Assembly: GCA_009784575.1 (NCBI GenBank)
Contig: WRBK01000019.1
Location: 1-39,772 of the forward strand
Direction of reading: 5' to 3'
Source of the DNA: Defluviitaleaceae bacterium
GTDB taxonomy: Bacteria; Bacillota; Clostridia; Lachnospirales; WRAX01
DNA: 39,772 nt
The position numbers were made by a program, and so were the translations under genes. This document shows, piece by piece, positions 25,466 through 33,508 of the stretch (position 1 is the first letter of the stretch; each line of letters begins with the position of its first letter). The notes under the pieces were generated by a model, which saw nothing but the letters and a program-made list of their open reading frames with translations, made no database searches and was not told the origin of the DNA.

Positions 25466-26374
25466 ATGTCTATGCCAAAATTTCCTAAAGATATAGAAGG
25501 GCTAACAAGAGATGGTGCTATAAACCAAATATTGTCATCCATTGCTATGGAGGAGCTTGCGTTAAGTCATATTATAAATGCCGAAGGAGAAAAGATACAA
25601 TACACATTAGGTACACTAGAAGGCATAGCACCCGAACAATCACCCACGGTGCAACAGGTGCTAGACATAAATAATAGCGTACGCAGACTTTTAGAAACCA
25701 CGGCACATATCCAGCTTATTTTAAACGGAAAAATGTCGAGCGCATTAAGAGGGGCAACGGGCGGAGGTTTACCAGGCCCTCCAGGCCCTCCAGGCCCATC
25801 AGGCCCACAAGGCGCTCAAGGCCCATCAGGACCACCAGGTCCTCAAGGTGAGCGGGGGATGCAAGGCACACAAGGCCCTCAGGGAGAACCAGGCACTTGC
25901 CCATATGATTTTGAGGAGCTGGAGCGAAGAGTGACGATTTTGGAGAAAGAAATTGTCAATATCTATACGATAATACATCGCTTAGAGAGTTTTATTTACC
26001 TATCTGATGTGGAAGAGCTATGGAGCTTAACTCCTGCTTTAAGAGGGTTGGGCTCTGGTGTGATTCATTCTGGTTTTACCTATAACTTTTGGGGCATAGG
26101 CGCATTAGACCATGTGCAAACATTGACAAATGGCGTGAGATATTACCTAATAACGGCTAGTCAATATGAACCACTTACGTATTATCAAGGTGAGCCAACA
26201 TTAGGCACGCTTTGGATAGATGCGCCTGGCAGAGCTATAGAAACAATGCCCATACGCTTCGACGAAACAGGCATTTATTTTATTCCAACAACACAAATGA
26301 CGAACTTACCTGTGGGTACTGTTTTTAAATTCACACAAGCCCTGATTCTTGTTTCGCCAGATGAAGGGTTCTGA
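25466..26374 (+). CDS. collagen-like triple-helix repeat protein, candidate spore-surface protein
   Basis: A 302-residue protein. Residues 1-95 form a helical N-terminus with [21 protein letters not shown], a pattern common at the start of clostridial collagen-like and exosporium proteins. Residues 101-144 are fourteen to fifteen Gly-X-Y triplets, many GPP, GPQ and GPS. A short coiled coil (150-176, [13 protein letters not shown]) is followed by a C-terminal globular domain (about 180-302) that could trimerise, as in BclA. No signal peptide is present, as usual for exosporium proteins made in the mother cell. Its position beside the ger operon supports a spore role. AGAGGTG precedes the ATG. 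Confidence 0.87.
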   Translation: MSMPKFPKDIEGLTRDGAINQILSSIAMEELALSHIINAEGEKIQYTLGTLEGIAPEQSPTVQQVLDINNSVRRLLETTAHIQLILNGKMSSALRGATGGGLPGPPGPPGPSGPQGAQGPSGPPGPQGERGMQGTQGPQGEPGTCPYDFEELERRVTILEKEIVNIYTIIHRLESFIYLSDVEELWSLTPALRGLGSGVIHSGFTYNFWGIGALDHVQTLTNGVRYYLITASQYEPLTYYQGEPTLGTLWIDAPGRAIETMPIRFDETGIYFIPTTQMTNLPVGTVFKFTQALILVSPDEGF

Positions 26375-26449
26375 ACCTCGATTCCCCTCCACGAGGGTGG
26401 TCGCATCCTTGCCATAACGATGTTGAATATAGTGACGTAATGCCCAGCC

Positions 26450-26480
26450 TCATACGGGCGGCCAAAAACCGCCCGTATGA
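26450..26480. other. stable 12-bp hairpin downstream of the collagen-like gene
   Basis: TCATACGGGCGG (26450-26461) and CCGCCCGTATGA (26469-26480) pair perfectly around a 7-nt loop CCAAAAA. No T-run follows in either direction, so it is not a classic terminator. It lies 76 bases after the collagen-like stop codon, in a 270-base gap before gerA that otherwise shows only a weaker hairpin at 26589-26615. Confidence 0.6.
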
Positions 26481-26588
26481 AAATGTGAAAGGATTGGTTG
26501 CTTGGCAAGCTCGTTGCTCAGACATTTTCTCTGCAACTAATGCATAAAATCACAATAAAAGCTAAAAATAGCCTACAGTAACTGAATT

Positions 26589-26615
26589 AAAAGCGACCCA
26601 AGCTTCGTCGTTTTT
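26589..26615 (+). terminator. weak terminator-like hairpin before gerA
   Basis: AAAAGCGAC/GTCGTTTTT (26589-26597 with 26607-26615), one G-T pair, 9-nt loop and a short T-run. It could end the collagen-like transcript 30 bases before the gerA start, or act in the gerA leader. Confidence 0.35.
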
Positions 26616-26644
26616 AACATAAGGTTGTTACGAGGTGATTTATT

Positions 26645-28165
26645 TTGCAATTATACAGCGAATTAGACAAAAATATAAAGTATTTTGAGACTCTTTTTGC
26701 GAATTGCGGCGATATGGTGGCTCGCAAGTTTCCTATAGGTGCAAGCCTTACACGACATGCATATATTATGTATTTTGACGGCATGATAGATAGGCAAATT
26801 GTGGAAGCATCGGTATTACCTAAGTTAATGGCTAGTGCGCAAAAAATGCCAGAGAGCTTTTTTCACGCGCCCTTAGACCTTTTGGCGACATTAAAAGAAG
26901 GCGGCATGACCACGGCAGATTTACGAGAAGAAAGCGATATGGATGCCATAGCGAAAGCCGTGATGGCGGGCGACACAGTTTTGATGACAGATGGCGCGGC
27001 AAATGCTGTACTTGTGGCAACAAAAGGTTTTCCGAATCGTGGCGTACCAGAAACAAATACAGAAGTGGTGGTTCAAGGCTCCAATGAAGCATTTAGTGAG
27101 GTTATGCGTATAAACACCGCACTTGTGCGGCGGCGCATAAAAGATGTTAAACTAAAAGTTAAGCAAATGCAGGTGGGGCGCAGAACCGTTACGGATATAG
27201 CACTTTGCTATCTGGATGATGTGGTGCGACATGAGGTGCTGGAACGCGCCATAAAACGCATACAAAATATTGATATAGACGGCATACTAAGCTGTGGCGC
27301 ATTGGAGGAATTTATAGAAGAAGATTACCAATCTCCATTTCCACAAACACAGATAACAGAAAGACCAGATAAGGCAGCAAGCGCGATATTGGAAGGGCGC
27401 ATAGCTATTTTGGTGGATGGCGCACCTATGGTCATCCTTATTCCTGCTGTCATAGATTCCTTTTTCCAATCCGCAGATGACTATAGTCAAAGATGGGAAA
27501 TAATGTCGTTAGCGAGGCTATTGCGCTTTGCTTCAGCATTTTTTGCTCTCGCGCTTCCTGGGCTGTATATTGCCATCACAACATTTCATCCAAATATGCT
27601 ACCTATGATGCTAGCGTTTAAAATGGCAGCAGCACGGGAATCCATACCTTTTCCAGCCGTGCTGGAGGTGCTTATAATGGAATTTGCCTTTGAGCTTCTG
27701 CGCGAGGCAGGCATACGTCTACCGCGCCCTGTAGGTAGCTCCATAGGTATTATAGGCGGTCTGATAGTAGGCGAGGCGGCTGTATCGGCGGGCATTGTTA
27801 GTCCAATTGTTGTTATTATTGTGGCACTTACAGGCATAGCCAGCTTTGCCGTGCCGTCATATTCGCTCGTGGCAGCTTTTAGGCTAGCGAAATTTCTAAT
27901 AATCGCGCTTTCGGCAGCTCTTGGACTTTTGGGCTTCTGGATTGCTCTGTTACTTTTACTGATACATCTAGCATCGCTAAAATCCTTTGGTTTACCATAT
28001 CTCTTTCCTTTTGCGGCAGGGGATGTTAATGGCTTCACAGATTTTAAGGACAGCCTCTTTAGATTGCCAATAATTTTCATGAAAAAAAGACCGATTTATG
28101 CAAATCCGTCTCAAAGAATACGTTTGAATACTGATAAATTAGGGAATCCAAGAAAAAAAGAGTAA
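26645..28165 (+). CDS. spore germination protein, GerA family A subunit
   Basis: A 506-residue GerA/GerKA-type receptor subunit. A soluble N-terminal part (1-265) is followed by a membrane domain with five to six spans (about 275-460). Family blocks are clear: NRGVPETNTEVVVQGSNEAFSE, INTALVRRRIKD, IAILVDGAPMVILIPAVIDSFFQSADDY, RESIPFPAVLEVLIMEFAFELLREAG and PVGSSIGIIGGLIVGEAAVSAG. It sits in the inner spore membrane and senses germinants with the B and C subunits. The start is TTG 26645 with GAGGTGA upstream. Sequence alone does not tell the germinant. Confidence 0.95.
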   Translation: MQLYSELDKNIKYFETLFANCGDMVARKFPIGASLTRHAYIMYFDGMIDRQIVEASVLPKLMASAQKMPESFFHAPLDLLATLKEGGMTTADLREESDMDAIAKAVMAGDTVLMTDGAANAVLVATKGFPNRGVPETNTEVVVQGSNEAFSEVMRINTALVRRRIKDVKLKVKQMQVGRRTVTDIALCYLDDVVRHEVLERAIKRIQNIDIDGILSCGALEEFIEEDYQSPFPQTQITERPDKAASAILEGRIAILVDGAPMVILIPAVIDSFFQSADDYSQRWEIMSLARLLRFASAFFALALPGLYIAITTFHPNMLPMMLAFKMAAARESIPFPAVLEVLIMEFAFELLREAGIRLPRPVGSSIGIIGGLIVGEAAVSAGIVSPIVVIIVALTGIASFAVPSYSLVAAFRLAKFLIIALSAALGLLGFWIALLLLLIHLASLKSFGLPYLFPFAAGDVNGFTDFKDSLFRLPIIFMKKRPIYANPSQRIRLNTDKLGNPRKKE

Positions 28166-28194
28166 GGTGGCTAAAATGCCGCACCCGAATGACC

Positions 28195-28443
28195 TTATTT
28201 TTCGATAATGTCCTTAACGCCATTAAGTATGCGGTCATAGGAAGCAGTGCGTTCCATAAGGTTTATCGAATCGCTGGCGTGCATGGTAATGACATCTTCT
28301 AAATGCTCTTTAGCGTTATTAAGCTCTTTGCGTATCTCACATATTTCCTCGCGCATTACACGCTGCTCCTCACGCACCCCACGCATCTCCCCACGCATTT
28401 CTTGCACTTCGTTCAATATCCGCATCAAAATCTCATTATCCAT
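28195..28443 (-). CDS. small coiled-coil protein encoded antisense inside the ger operon
   Basis: An 82-residue protein. Almost the whole length is predicted coiled coil, with charged heptads in EVQEMRGEMRGVREEQRVMREEICEIRKELNNAKEHLEDV. No membrane span or known motif. It is transcribed opposite to gerA and gerB, in the gap between them. A near-consensus sigma-A promoter (28475-28503) and GGAGGT nine bases before ATG 28443 make it a convincing gene. An upstream in-frame start would fall within the promoter. It may be a small dimeric regulator or scaffold; function is unknown. Confidence 0.72.
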   Translation of the reverse strand: MDNEILMRILNEVQEMRGEMRGVREEQRVMREEICEIRKELNNAKEHLEDVITMHASDSINLMERTASYDRILNGVKDIIEK

Positions 28444-28474
28444 AAATGCATTACCTCCAGAAATCACTAGAACC

Positions 28475-28503
28475 ATTATAACACAAGCCCAAAGGCATGT
28501 CGA
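28475..28503 (-). promoter_or_regulatory. sigma-A promoter of the antisense coiled-coil gene
   Basis: Leftward TCGACA (28503-28498), a 17-bp spacer and perfect TATAAT (28480-28475). Transcription would begin about 25 bases before ATG 28443. It lies 25 bases upstream of the gerB start on the other strand. Confidence 0.68.
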
Positions 28504-28527
28504 TCAAAAACACAAAGGAGCGCAATT

Positions 28528-29652
28528 ATGACAAACCACCAAACCCACGAGGGCTTCGCGCTTAACAACAAAATATCGTTAAGGCAGTTGCAAGCATTGT
28601 TGCTCCTTGAGGTTTTTGGTTTCGGCGTTACAGCACTGCCGCGCCGCGTAGCTGAAAACGCTGGGCAAGACGGCTGGCTCAGTGTACTTCTGGCGGTTAT
28701 TATGATAATCCCTGTGGTAATGATGGCGAGCTATCTAGCGCGACTTGCTGGCGGCAAATCTTTTCACGATTTTGCTAGCCATGTGATAAGCAAGCCTCTT
28801 GGTGTAGTTGTTTCTCTTATATTTTGTCTACGCTTGGTGCTTCTGGCGGCTTTTAATCTACGTATTTTCGCGGAAATAACGCGCCAGACCATGCTACCCA
28901 CCACGCCTTTTGTTGTGATTTTCGTCTCTATGCTTATGCTAGCAGCATATGGCGCGGCAAAAGGCATAGAGACCCGCGCTCGCATGGCAGAAATTCTAGT
29001 GCTTGTAACGCTATTGCCTCTAATCTTTGTTTTTGGTATATCAGGGCGCGATATCGACTTTACAAATCTTGCACCCGTGTTTGTAGCTACTCCCTTAGAT
29101 GTCGCGAGGGGTAGCTTTCCAGCATTTTTTGCGTTTTCTGGCGTGGAGGTGCTACTGCTTGTCTCGCCATATCTTTCGCGCCCAAAGCATCTTGTGCGGT
29201 CAGCCAGCGGGGTAGCCATTACAATTGGTATATCCATGGCTATTGTCACAATTGTCACTATAGCCCGCTTTGGGGCGGATGGCATTGTGCATCAAATGTG
29301 GCCAGTGCTTAAAATGATGGATACAATAAGTTTGCCTGGCTCTATCATAGACCGCCAAGGCGCATTAATCATGACTTTTTGGATAATTTCTGCCTATGCA
29401 ACTATCAATGCTGCGTTATTTTTCTCCTCATTGCTATTAAAAGACACGATAGGGTGTGGGCAACATAGCGCGTATATTCTCGTACTTGTACCCATCATAG
29501 CCATTTTGGCGCATATACCACAAAACCTATCGGTTGTGTATGAATATCATTTACTGTCAAATTCTACCTTCGGGCTTGCCACGATGGTTGGCATACCATT
29601 AATTATACTAATTATTGCTAAGATTAGAGGGATGAAAATTGAAAGGAACTAA
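28528..29652 (+). CDS. spore germination permease, GerB family
   Basis: A 374-residue integral membrane protein with about ten spans, of the amino-acid-permease-like GerB (endospore germination permease) family. Supporting blocks: KISLRQLQALLLLEVFGFG near the N-terminus, WLSVLLAVIMIIPVVMMASYLARLAGGKSF, and FPAFFAFSGVEVLLLVSPYLSRPK in the middle. It is the germinant-sensing or channel-like B subunit. AGGAG precedes ATG 28528. Its last 14 bases overlap the start of gerC. The gap from gerA (362 bases) is occupied by the antisense coiled-coil gene. Confidence 0.93.
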   Translation: MTNHQTHEGFALNNKISLRQLQALLLLEVFGFGVTALPRRVAENAGQDGWLSVLLAVIMIIPVVMMASYLARLAGGKSFHDFASHVISKPLGVVVSLIFCLRLVLLAAFNLRIFAEITRQTMLPTTPFVVIFVSMLMLAAYGAAKGIETRARMAEILVLVTLLPLIFVFGISGRDIDFTNLAPVFVATPLDVARGSFPAFFAFSGVEVLLLVSPYLSRPKHLVRSASGVAITIGISMAIVTIVTIARFGADGIVHQMWPVLKMMDTISLPGSIIDRQGALIMTFWIISAYATINAALFFSSLLLKDTIGCGQHSAYILVLVPIIAILAHIPQNLSVVYEYHLLSNSTFGLATMVGIPLIILIIAKIRGMKIERN

Positions 29653-30754
29653 ATTTGGTTTTAAATTTGCTATAATTGGGATATTGCTTTTTGCTATGCT
29701 TTCATTCAATTGGGACAGAACAGAGCTGGAGGGGCGAGCCTTTGTGGTGGCAATCGGCATAGATGCTGCGGACGATAATGGCAACGGCGACAGATTTGAG
29801 GTACACATGTCCATTGCTGATGTAGCCGCAATGGAGGGCAAGGGCGGCGCGGAAGATGCCGCTATTTTGCGCTCTATTAGCGGAAACAGCCTAGCGCGAG
29901 CCATGGGGCTGATAGATGCAAAAATGAGTGAAACCGCATACTATGGTCACACAAAAGCCATAGTGCTTGGCGGGGGCATATTAGAAGATGAGGCTCTGCT
30001 ACGCGAAGTAGCTGACACATTGGCACGCAAAGAGGACATAAATATAAAATGCATAATAACAGCGGCTGATGGCGCGGCTAAAGATATATTGAAGGCAAAA
30101 CCACGCGAACAAAGCCTTCTTGGCGTATATCTATCTGGATTTTACAATAATGATGGAGCAAATGCCGCCGCCGCTGTGGTAAAACTAGACCTAGAGGGTC
30201 TGACGGAAAGTCTACGCGATACACATAGTGCTGTGATACCTAAAGTATCAGTAAAAAAAGACGGAGAAAGCGAGGGAGTTGCTATCTCTGGCGTGGCTGT
30301 GCTAAAAAATTACAAATTGGAAGACTGTATAGAAGATGAAGTGATGGCGGGCTATCTATGGCTTATGGAAGATGCGGCAGGTACGCAGATAGCTGTAAAA
30401 TATAATGACGAATACACTACATTGTTTGTGCAAAACAGCAAGCCAAAGCTAAATATATACGAGCATAATGGTAAGCTGGGCTGTTATGTGCGTTTGCGTG
30501 CCGAGGGAAGCATAGAAGGCGGCAATGGAAACGCCAATAATCTGCAACAAGACTTTGCAAACGAGATATATAGAGAAATAGAAGAAACTATAAGAATCTT
30601 TCGTGATGAGCTGGGTGTGGACGGCTTTGGGCTAAAAGAGCGGCTACGCAAGACAAACTGGGGGCTGTACCAAAAATATGGGAATGATTGGCAAAGGGCT
30701 TTTGAGGGGATGGAGTTTACTGTGGATATAGATGTGGTGATTAGGAATTTTTGA
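29639..30754 (+). CDS. spore germination protein, GerC family, without lipobox cysteine
   Basis: A 371-residue GerC (GerKC-type) subunit. After an N-terminal hydrophobic segment (about 8-22) comes SFNWDRTELEGRAFVVAIGID. In GerC lipoproteins the WDR is preceded by the lipidated Cys (GCWDR); here that position is Asn, so lipid attachment seems impossible. The rest follows the family: domain 1 with KAIVLGGGILEDE, ITAADGAAKDILKAKP and VSVKKDGESEGVAISGVAVLK, and a C-terminal domain ending YQKYGNDWQRAFEGMEFTVDIDVVI. The start is TTG 29639, eight bases after GAGGG, inside the end of gerB. It probably remains attached by its uncleaved N-terminal segment. Confidence 0.92.
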   Translation: MKGTKFGFKFAIIGILLFAMLSFNWDRTELEGRAFVVAIGIDAADDNGNGDRFEVHMSIADVAAMEGKGGAEDAAILRSISGNSLARAMGLIDAKMSETAYYGHTKAIVLGGGILEDEALLREVADTLARKEDINIKCIITAADGAAKDILKAKPREQSLLGVYLSGFYNNDGANAAAAVVKLDLEGLTESLRDTHSAVIPKVSVKKDGESEGVAISGVAVLKNYKLEDCIEDEVMAGYLWLMEDAAGTQIAVKYNDEYTTLFVQNSKPKLNIYEHNGKLGCYVRLRAEGSIEGGNGNANNLQQDFANEIYREIEETIRIFRDELGVDGFGLKERLRKTNWGLYQKYGNDWQRAFEGMEFTVDIDVVIRNF

Positions 30755-30797
30755 AAGTAACCTCTCTTTGTTACCCGTAGTTAGAATTTATAAACAG

Positions 30798-30826
30798 GTA
30801 TATCTTATAATTTTCGCGGCAATAAT
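30798..30826 (+). promoter_or_regulatory. sigma-F-like promoter of spoIIR
   Basis: GTATA (30798-30802), a 15-bp spacer and GGCAATAAT (30818-30826). The latter fits the forespore sigma-F -10 consensus GGnnAnAnT at every fixed base. It lies 32 bases before ATG 30858. In Bacillus spoIIR is a sigma-F gene, so context and sequence agree. Confidence 0.65.
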
Positions 30827-30857
30827 CCCTCTATCAAATACAAAGGGGATTTTTGTT

Positions 30858-31457
30858 ATGGAAATTATTTGCGAATTATTTTATGAGCATAGGCGCATGA
30901 TGCTTTTGGCTGTTGTTATCGGTTTTGCTTGGATGTTTTTGCATGTTACTGCTGTTGCTGCGCGTGATGATGGCGAAATGCGGCATATTAATCAGGTTTT
31001 GCGGTTGCATATTTTGCCTCATGATGATTCGGATGCGGAGCAAGCATTAAAACTAGCTGTGCGTGATGGTATATGGTACTATATGTCAGATATAGGAAAT
31101 TACGCGACCAGTGTGGAGCAGGCGCGAGAAATTACAGCGCAGTATTTGCCATATATAGAGGCGGCGGCGCGTAGAATACTGAACGAACACGACAGCGAGC
31201 ATGATGTATCAGTGCAGTTGGTGCAAAACCAAAATTTTCCTGCCATGAGCTACGCGGGCATCATCTTTCCGCAGGGGCGTTACGAAGCCCTGCAAATAAA
31301 CATAGGCGATGGTGCTGGCGGCAATTGGTGGTGTGTTATGTTCCCAGCTATGTGCCTAATGGATGTCGCGCAAGCAGAGGTTGTGGAGGATACGCAGTTG
31401 CAAGAAATAACAGTTCGTCCACGCTTTAGAATAGCTGAAATATTACAAGGAAGATAA
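30858..31457 (+). CDS. spoIIR: stage II sporulation protein R
   Basis: A 199-residue secreted sporulation signal. A short cytoplasmic N-terminus and hydrophobic segment (about 15-36) lead to the SpoIIR domain. Family features are QVLRLHILPHDDSDAEQALKLAVRDGIWYY near the start, FPQGRYEALQINIGDGAGGNWWCVMFPAMC near the end. SpoIIR is made in the forespore, exported to the intermembrane space and triggers SpoIIGA to process pro-sigma-E. The frame is open to 30768, but ATG 30858 follows AAGGGGAT and lies downstream of the sigma-F-like promoter. It is 103 bases after gerC. A MITE-like element begins six bases after the stop codon. Confidence 0.92.
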   Translation: MEIICELFYEHRRMMLLAVVIGFAWMFLHVTAVAARDDGEMRHINQVLRLHILPHDDSDAEQALKLAVRDGIWYYMSDIGNYATSVEQAREITAQYLPYIEAAARRILNEHDSEHDVSVQLVQNQNFPAMSYAGIIFPQGRYEALQINIGDGAGGNWWCVMFPAMCLMDVAQAEVVEDTQLQEITVRPRFRIAEILQGR

Positions 31458-31463
31458 TTGTAA

Positions 31464-31626
31464 GAACCTGTTTACTATCTCGCTTTCGTCGTATTTTCGA
31501 GCGTTTTTTCGCTAGGCAAGGAGAGGCTGACGACACAAAGCCAGAGCTTTTGTTAGGAAGCCTCGACGAAGTCCTAGCGGAAAATAAGCTGAAAAGACGG
31601 CGGAATGGAGATAGTAAACAGGTTCT
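31464..31626. mobile_element. MITE-like inverted-repeat element, 163 bp
   Basis: Perfect 19-bp terminal inverted repeats, AGAACCTGTTTACTATCTC (31464-31482) and its inverse (31608-31626). The inner sequence is also an imperfect palindrome: CGCTAGG at 31510-31516 faces CCTAGCG at 31573-31579, so the whole element can fold into one long hairpin. There is no coding capacity. It lies between the spoIIR stop codon and its terminator. Confidence 0.6.
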
Positions 31627-31652
31627 AAGGGCGGTCTGTGACCGCCCTTTTT
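31627..31652 (+). terminator. Rho-independent terminator after spoIIR
   Basis: A perfect 10-bp stem AAGGGCGGTC/GACCGCCCTT (31627-31649) with a 3-nt loop and five T. It closes the ger-spoIIR region just after the inverted-repeat element. Confidence 0.85.
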
Positions 31653-31660
31653 AATTCCCC

Positions 31661-31689
31661 TTGAAAACTCCTAAAAATTGGTGTAAAAT
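31661..31689 (+). promoter_or_regulatory. sigma-A promoter of the flavoprotein-GH10 operon
   Basis: TTGAAA (31661-31666), a 17-bp spacer and TAAAAT (31684-31689) preceded by TG. The flavoprotein ATG is 37 bases downstream. Confidence 0.55.
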
Positions 31690-31726
31690 TAAATTATAAA
31701 AATCACAATGAAAGGTGGTTTGCAAT

Positions 31727-32293
31727 ATGAAAGTCTTAGCCATCAACGGAAGCCCGCGCCACAGCGGCAACACATTTAATATGCTATCTGAGGTGTTAGC
31801 CGTCTGCAAAGAGGCAGGGTTAGAAACCGAGTTATACCAAGCAGGGGGACGCGAAATACGCGGTTGCAGGCATTGCGGCGCATGCAGTGAGCTTAAAAAA
31901 TGTGTCATAGGCGATTGGATAAACGATGTGTACGACAAAATGAAAGAGGCAGATGCCATCATCCTTGGTTCGCCTACATATTTCTTTGACCTAACGCCAG
32001 AAATAAAGGCAATAATCGACCGTTGCGGCTTTGTTAATCGCCGTGATAACTTTAGCCTTAGCCGCAAAATAGGTGCGGCTGTATCTGCTGTGCGCCGCGC
32101 TGGCGGCGTTACTACGCTGGATTCCATACAGCACTTTTTTCTGATAAATGACATGATAGTGCCTGGTTCTACATATCTCAATGTGTCACTATCCATGGCG
32201 GAGGGCGATTATGCGAAGGATGAAGAGGGTATAAGAACCATGAAAAGATTGGCAGAAAATATCGTGTGGCTTTTGGAAAAAACGAAAGGATGA
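31727..32293 (+). CDS. flavodoxin-family iron-sulfur flavoprotein (NAD(P)H-dependent oxidoreductase)
   Basis: A 188-residue cytoplasmic protein. The FMN-binding loop is NGSPRHSGNTF (about 6-16). A compact cysteine motif, C-x2-C-x2-C-x5-C in GCRHCGACSELKKC, is characteristic of Isf-type iron-sulfur flavoproteins and would bind a [4Fe-4S] cluster. The second flavin contact is GSPTYFFDLTPEIKAIIDR. Such proteins transfer electrons between ferredoxin-like donors and small acceptors. The frame is open to 31715, but ATG 31727 follows AAAGGTGG. The GH10 gene follows two bases after its stop codon; a functional link is not obvious. Confidence 0.88.
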   Translation: MKVLAINGSPRHSGNTFNMLSEVLAVCKEAGLETELYQAGGREIRGCRHCGACSELKKCVIGDWINDVYDKMKEADAIILGSPTYFFDLTPEIKAIIDRCGFVNRRDNFSLSRKIGAAVSAVRRAGGVTTLDSIQHFFLINDMIVPGSTYLNVSLSMAEGDYAKDEEGIRTMKRLAENIVWLLEKTKG

Positions 32294-32295
32294 TT

Positions 32296-33477
32296 ATGGA
32301 TAATAAATTTTCACACCGCAAAGGTACTGCCATAGTAAAAATTGCGGATGTCGCGGGCAAAAACGTTAAAATACGCCAATTGCGCCATAGCTTTTTATTT
32401 GGTTGCTCTGAATTTTCCACATTGCCATATGCCGCTGGCGAGATGGATGAAAAAGAGCATGGGGAAGCCGCAAAACGCTATAGCTACATGACGGAGCTAT
32501 TTAATTCTGTTACCCTGCCCTTTTATTGGGGGCGATATGAGCCTACACAGGGTAAGCCGGATACCGAACGAATGATGGCGGCAGCAAAGATGCTAAAGAG
32601 CATGGGTGTGACACTAAAGGGGCATCCGTTGTGCTGGCATACTGTATGTGCAGACTGGCTAATGGATATAGACAATGGCAAAATATACCAAACACAAATA
32701 GCCCGCATACAGCGTGAAGTGTCAGGTTTTGCGGGATGCATAGACATGTGGGATGTGATAAATGAAGCCGTAGTAATGCCGCGCTATAGCCGATATGACA
32801 ATGCCATGACCCGCATATGCAGCGAGCGTGGGCGCATTAGTCTTATAAAAGACCTATTTGCGGCGGCTAAAGAGGCAAACCCTAATGCCACACTGCTCAT
32901 CAACGATTATGATACATCCGTGGCATACGATATTCTTATCGAAGGCTTGCTTGCCGCAGGCGTAAAGATAGATGCCATAGGCATACAATCACATATGCAT
33001 CAACGCCATTGGAGCGCAGAGAAAACAGAGGAGATATTGGCGCGCCATGGACGTTTTGGTTTGCCGCTACATTTTACCGAGGTTTCTATGCTTTCTGGCG
33101 AGCTTATGGCGGAGCATTATCCTGATTTGAATGATTTTTCACCTGATGAATGGCCATCCACACCAGCGGGCGAAGCGAGGCAAGCAGAGGAAGTGGTGAC
33201 TTTCTACGAGACACTATACGCCCATCCTTTGGTGCAGTCCATTACATGGTGGAATTTCCATGACGGGCTGTGGCTAAACGCGCCTAGCGGGCTTTTAAGC
33301 CGCCAAAGCGACCCAAAGCCCGCATATGTTGCATTGCATAGCCGCATAAAGGGGGATTGGTGGACACCAGAGCAGCATTTGGTGACAAATGAGCAAGGTT
33401 GCGTTGTGGTTAATGGCACAAAGGGTGATTATGTGGCTGTTTGCGATGGTCGCGAGATTGGGTTTGCTATAGGATAA
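32296..33477 (+). CDS. glycoside hydrolase family 10 (endo-1,4-beta-xylanase-like), no signal peptide
   Basis: A 393-residue GH10 (beta/alpha)8 enzyme. Both catalytic glutamates are present: acid/base E157 in WDVINEAV and nucleophile E262 in HFTEVSML. Other family blocks are YWGRYEPTQGKPD (78-90), LKGHPLCWHT (107-116), INDYDT, IGIQSHMHQRHW and the late WWNFHDGLW. There is no signal peptide, membrane span or carbohydrate-binding module, so it is probably cytoplasmic and acts on imported xylo-oligosaccharides. ATG 32296 (or 32290) follows AAAGG within the end of the flavoprotein gene. A strong terminator follows at 33509. No sugar transporter or other xylan gene is nearby. Confidence 0.9.
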   Translation: MDNKFSHRKGTAIVKIADVAGKNVKIRQLRHSFLFGCSEFSTLPYAAGEMDEKEHGEAAKRYSYMTELFNSVTLPFYWGRYEPTQGKPDTERMMAAAKMLKSMGVTLKGHPLCWHTVCADWLMDIDNGKIYQTQIARIQREVSGFAGCIDMWDVINEAVVMPRYSRYDNAMTRICSERGRISLIKDLFAAAKEANPNATLLINDYDTSVAYDILIEGLLAAGVKIDAIGIQSHMHQRHWSAEKTEEILARHGRFGLPLHFTEVSMLSGELMAEHYPDLNDFSPDEWPSTPAGEARQAEEVVTFYETLYAHPLVQSITWWNFHDGLWLNAPSGLLSRQSDPKPAYVALHSRIKGDWWTPEQHLVTNEQGCVVVNGTKGDYVAVCDGREIGFAIG

Positions 33478-33508
33478 TATCCAGCTTTGTTTTATAGTAT
33501 TTTAGTTG

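Noticed and set aside
25767-25899. Short-period direct repeats that might suggest a CRISPR or tandem array
   Set aside because: They are Gly-Pro-X codons of the collagen-like region, in frame and without spacers.
26275-26525. Two leftward frames over the end of the collagen-like gene and the following gap
   Set aside because: They overlap each other in different frames, lack ribosome binding sites and have no domain; they cross the 12-bp hairpin.
28164-28202. Possible terminator after gerA (TAAGGT/ACCTTATTTTT)
   Set aside because: The stem is only six pairs around a 23-nt loop and competes with an inner bulged hairpin, so it cannot be called with confidence.
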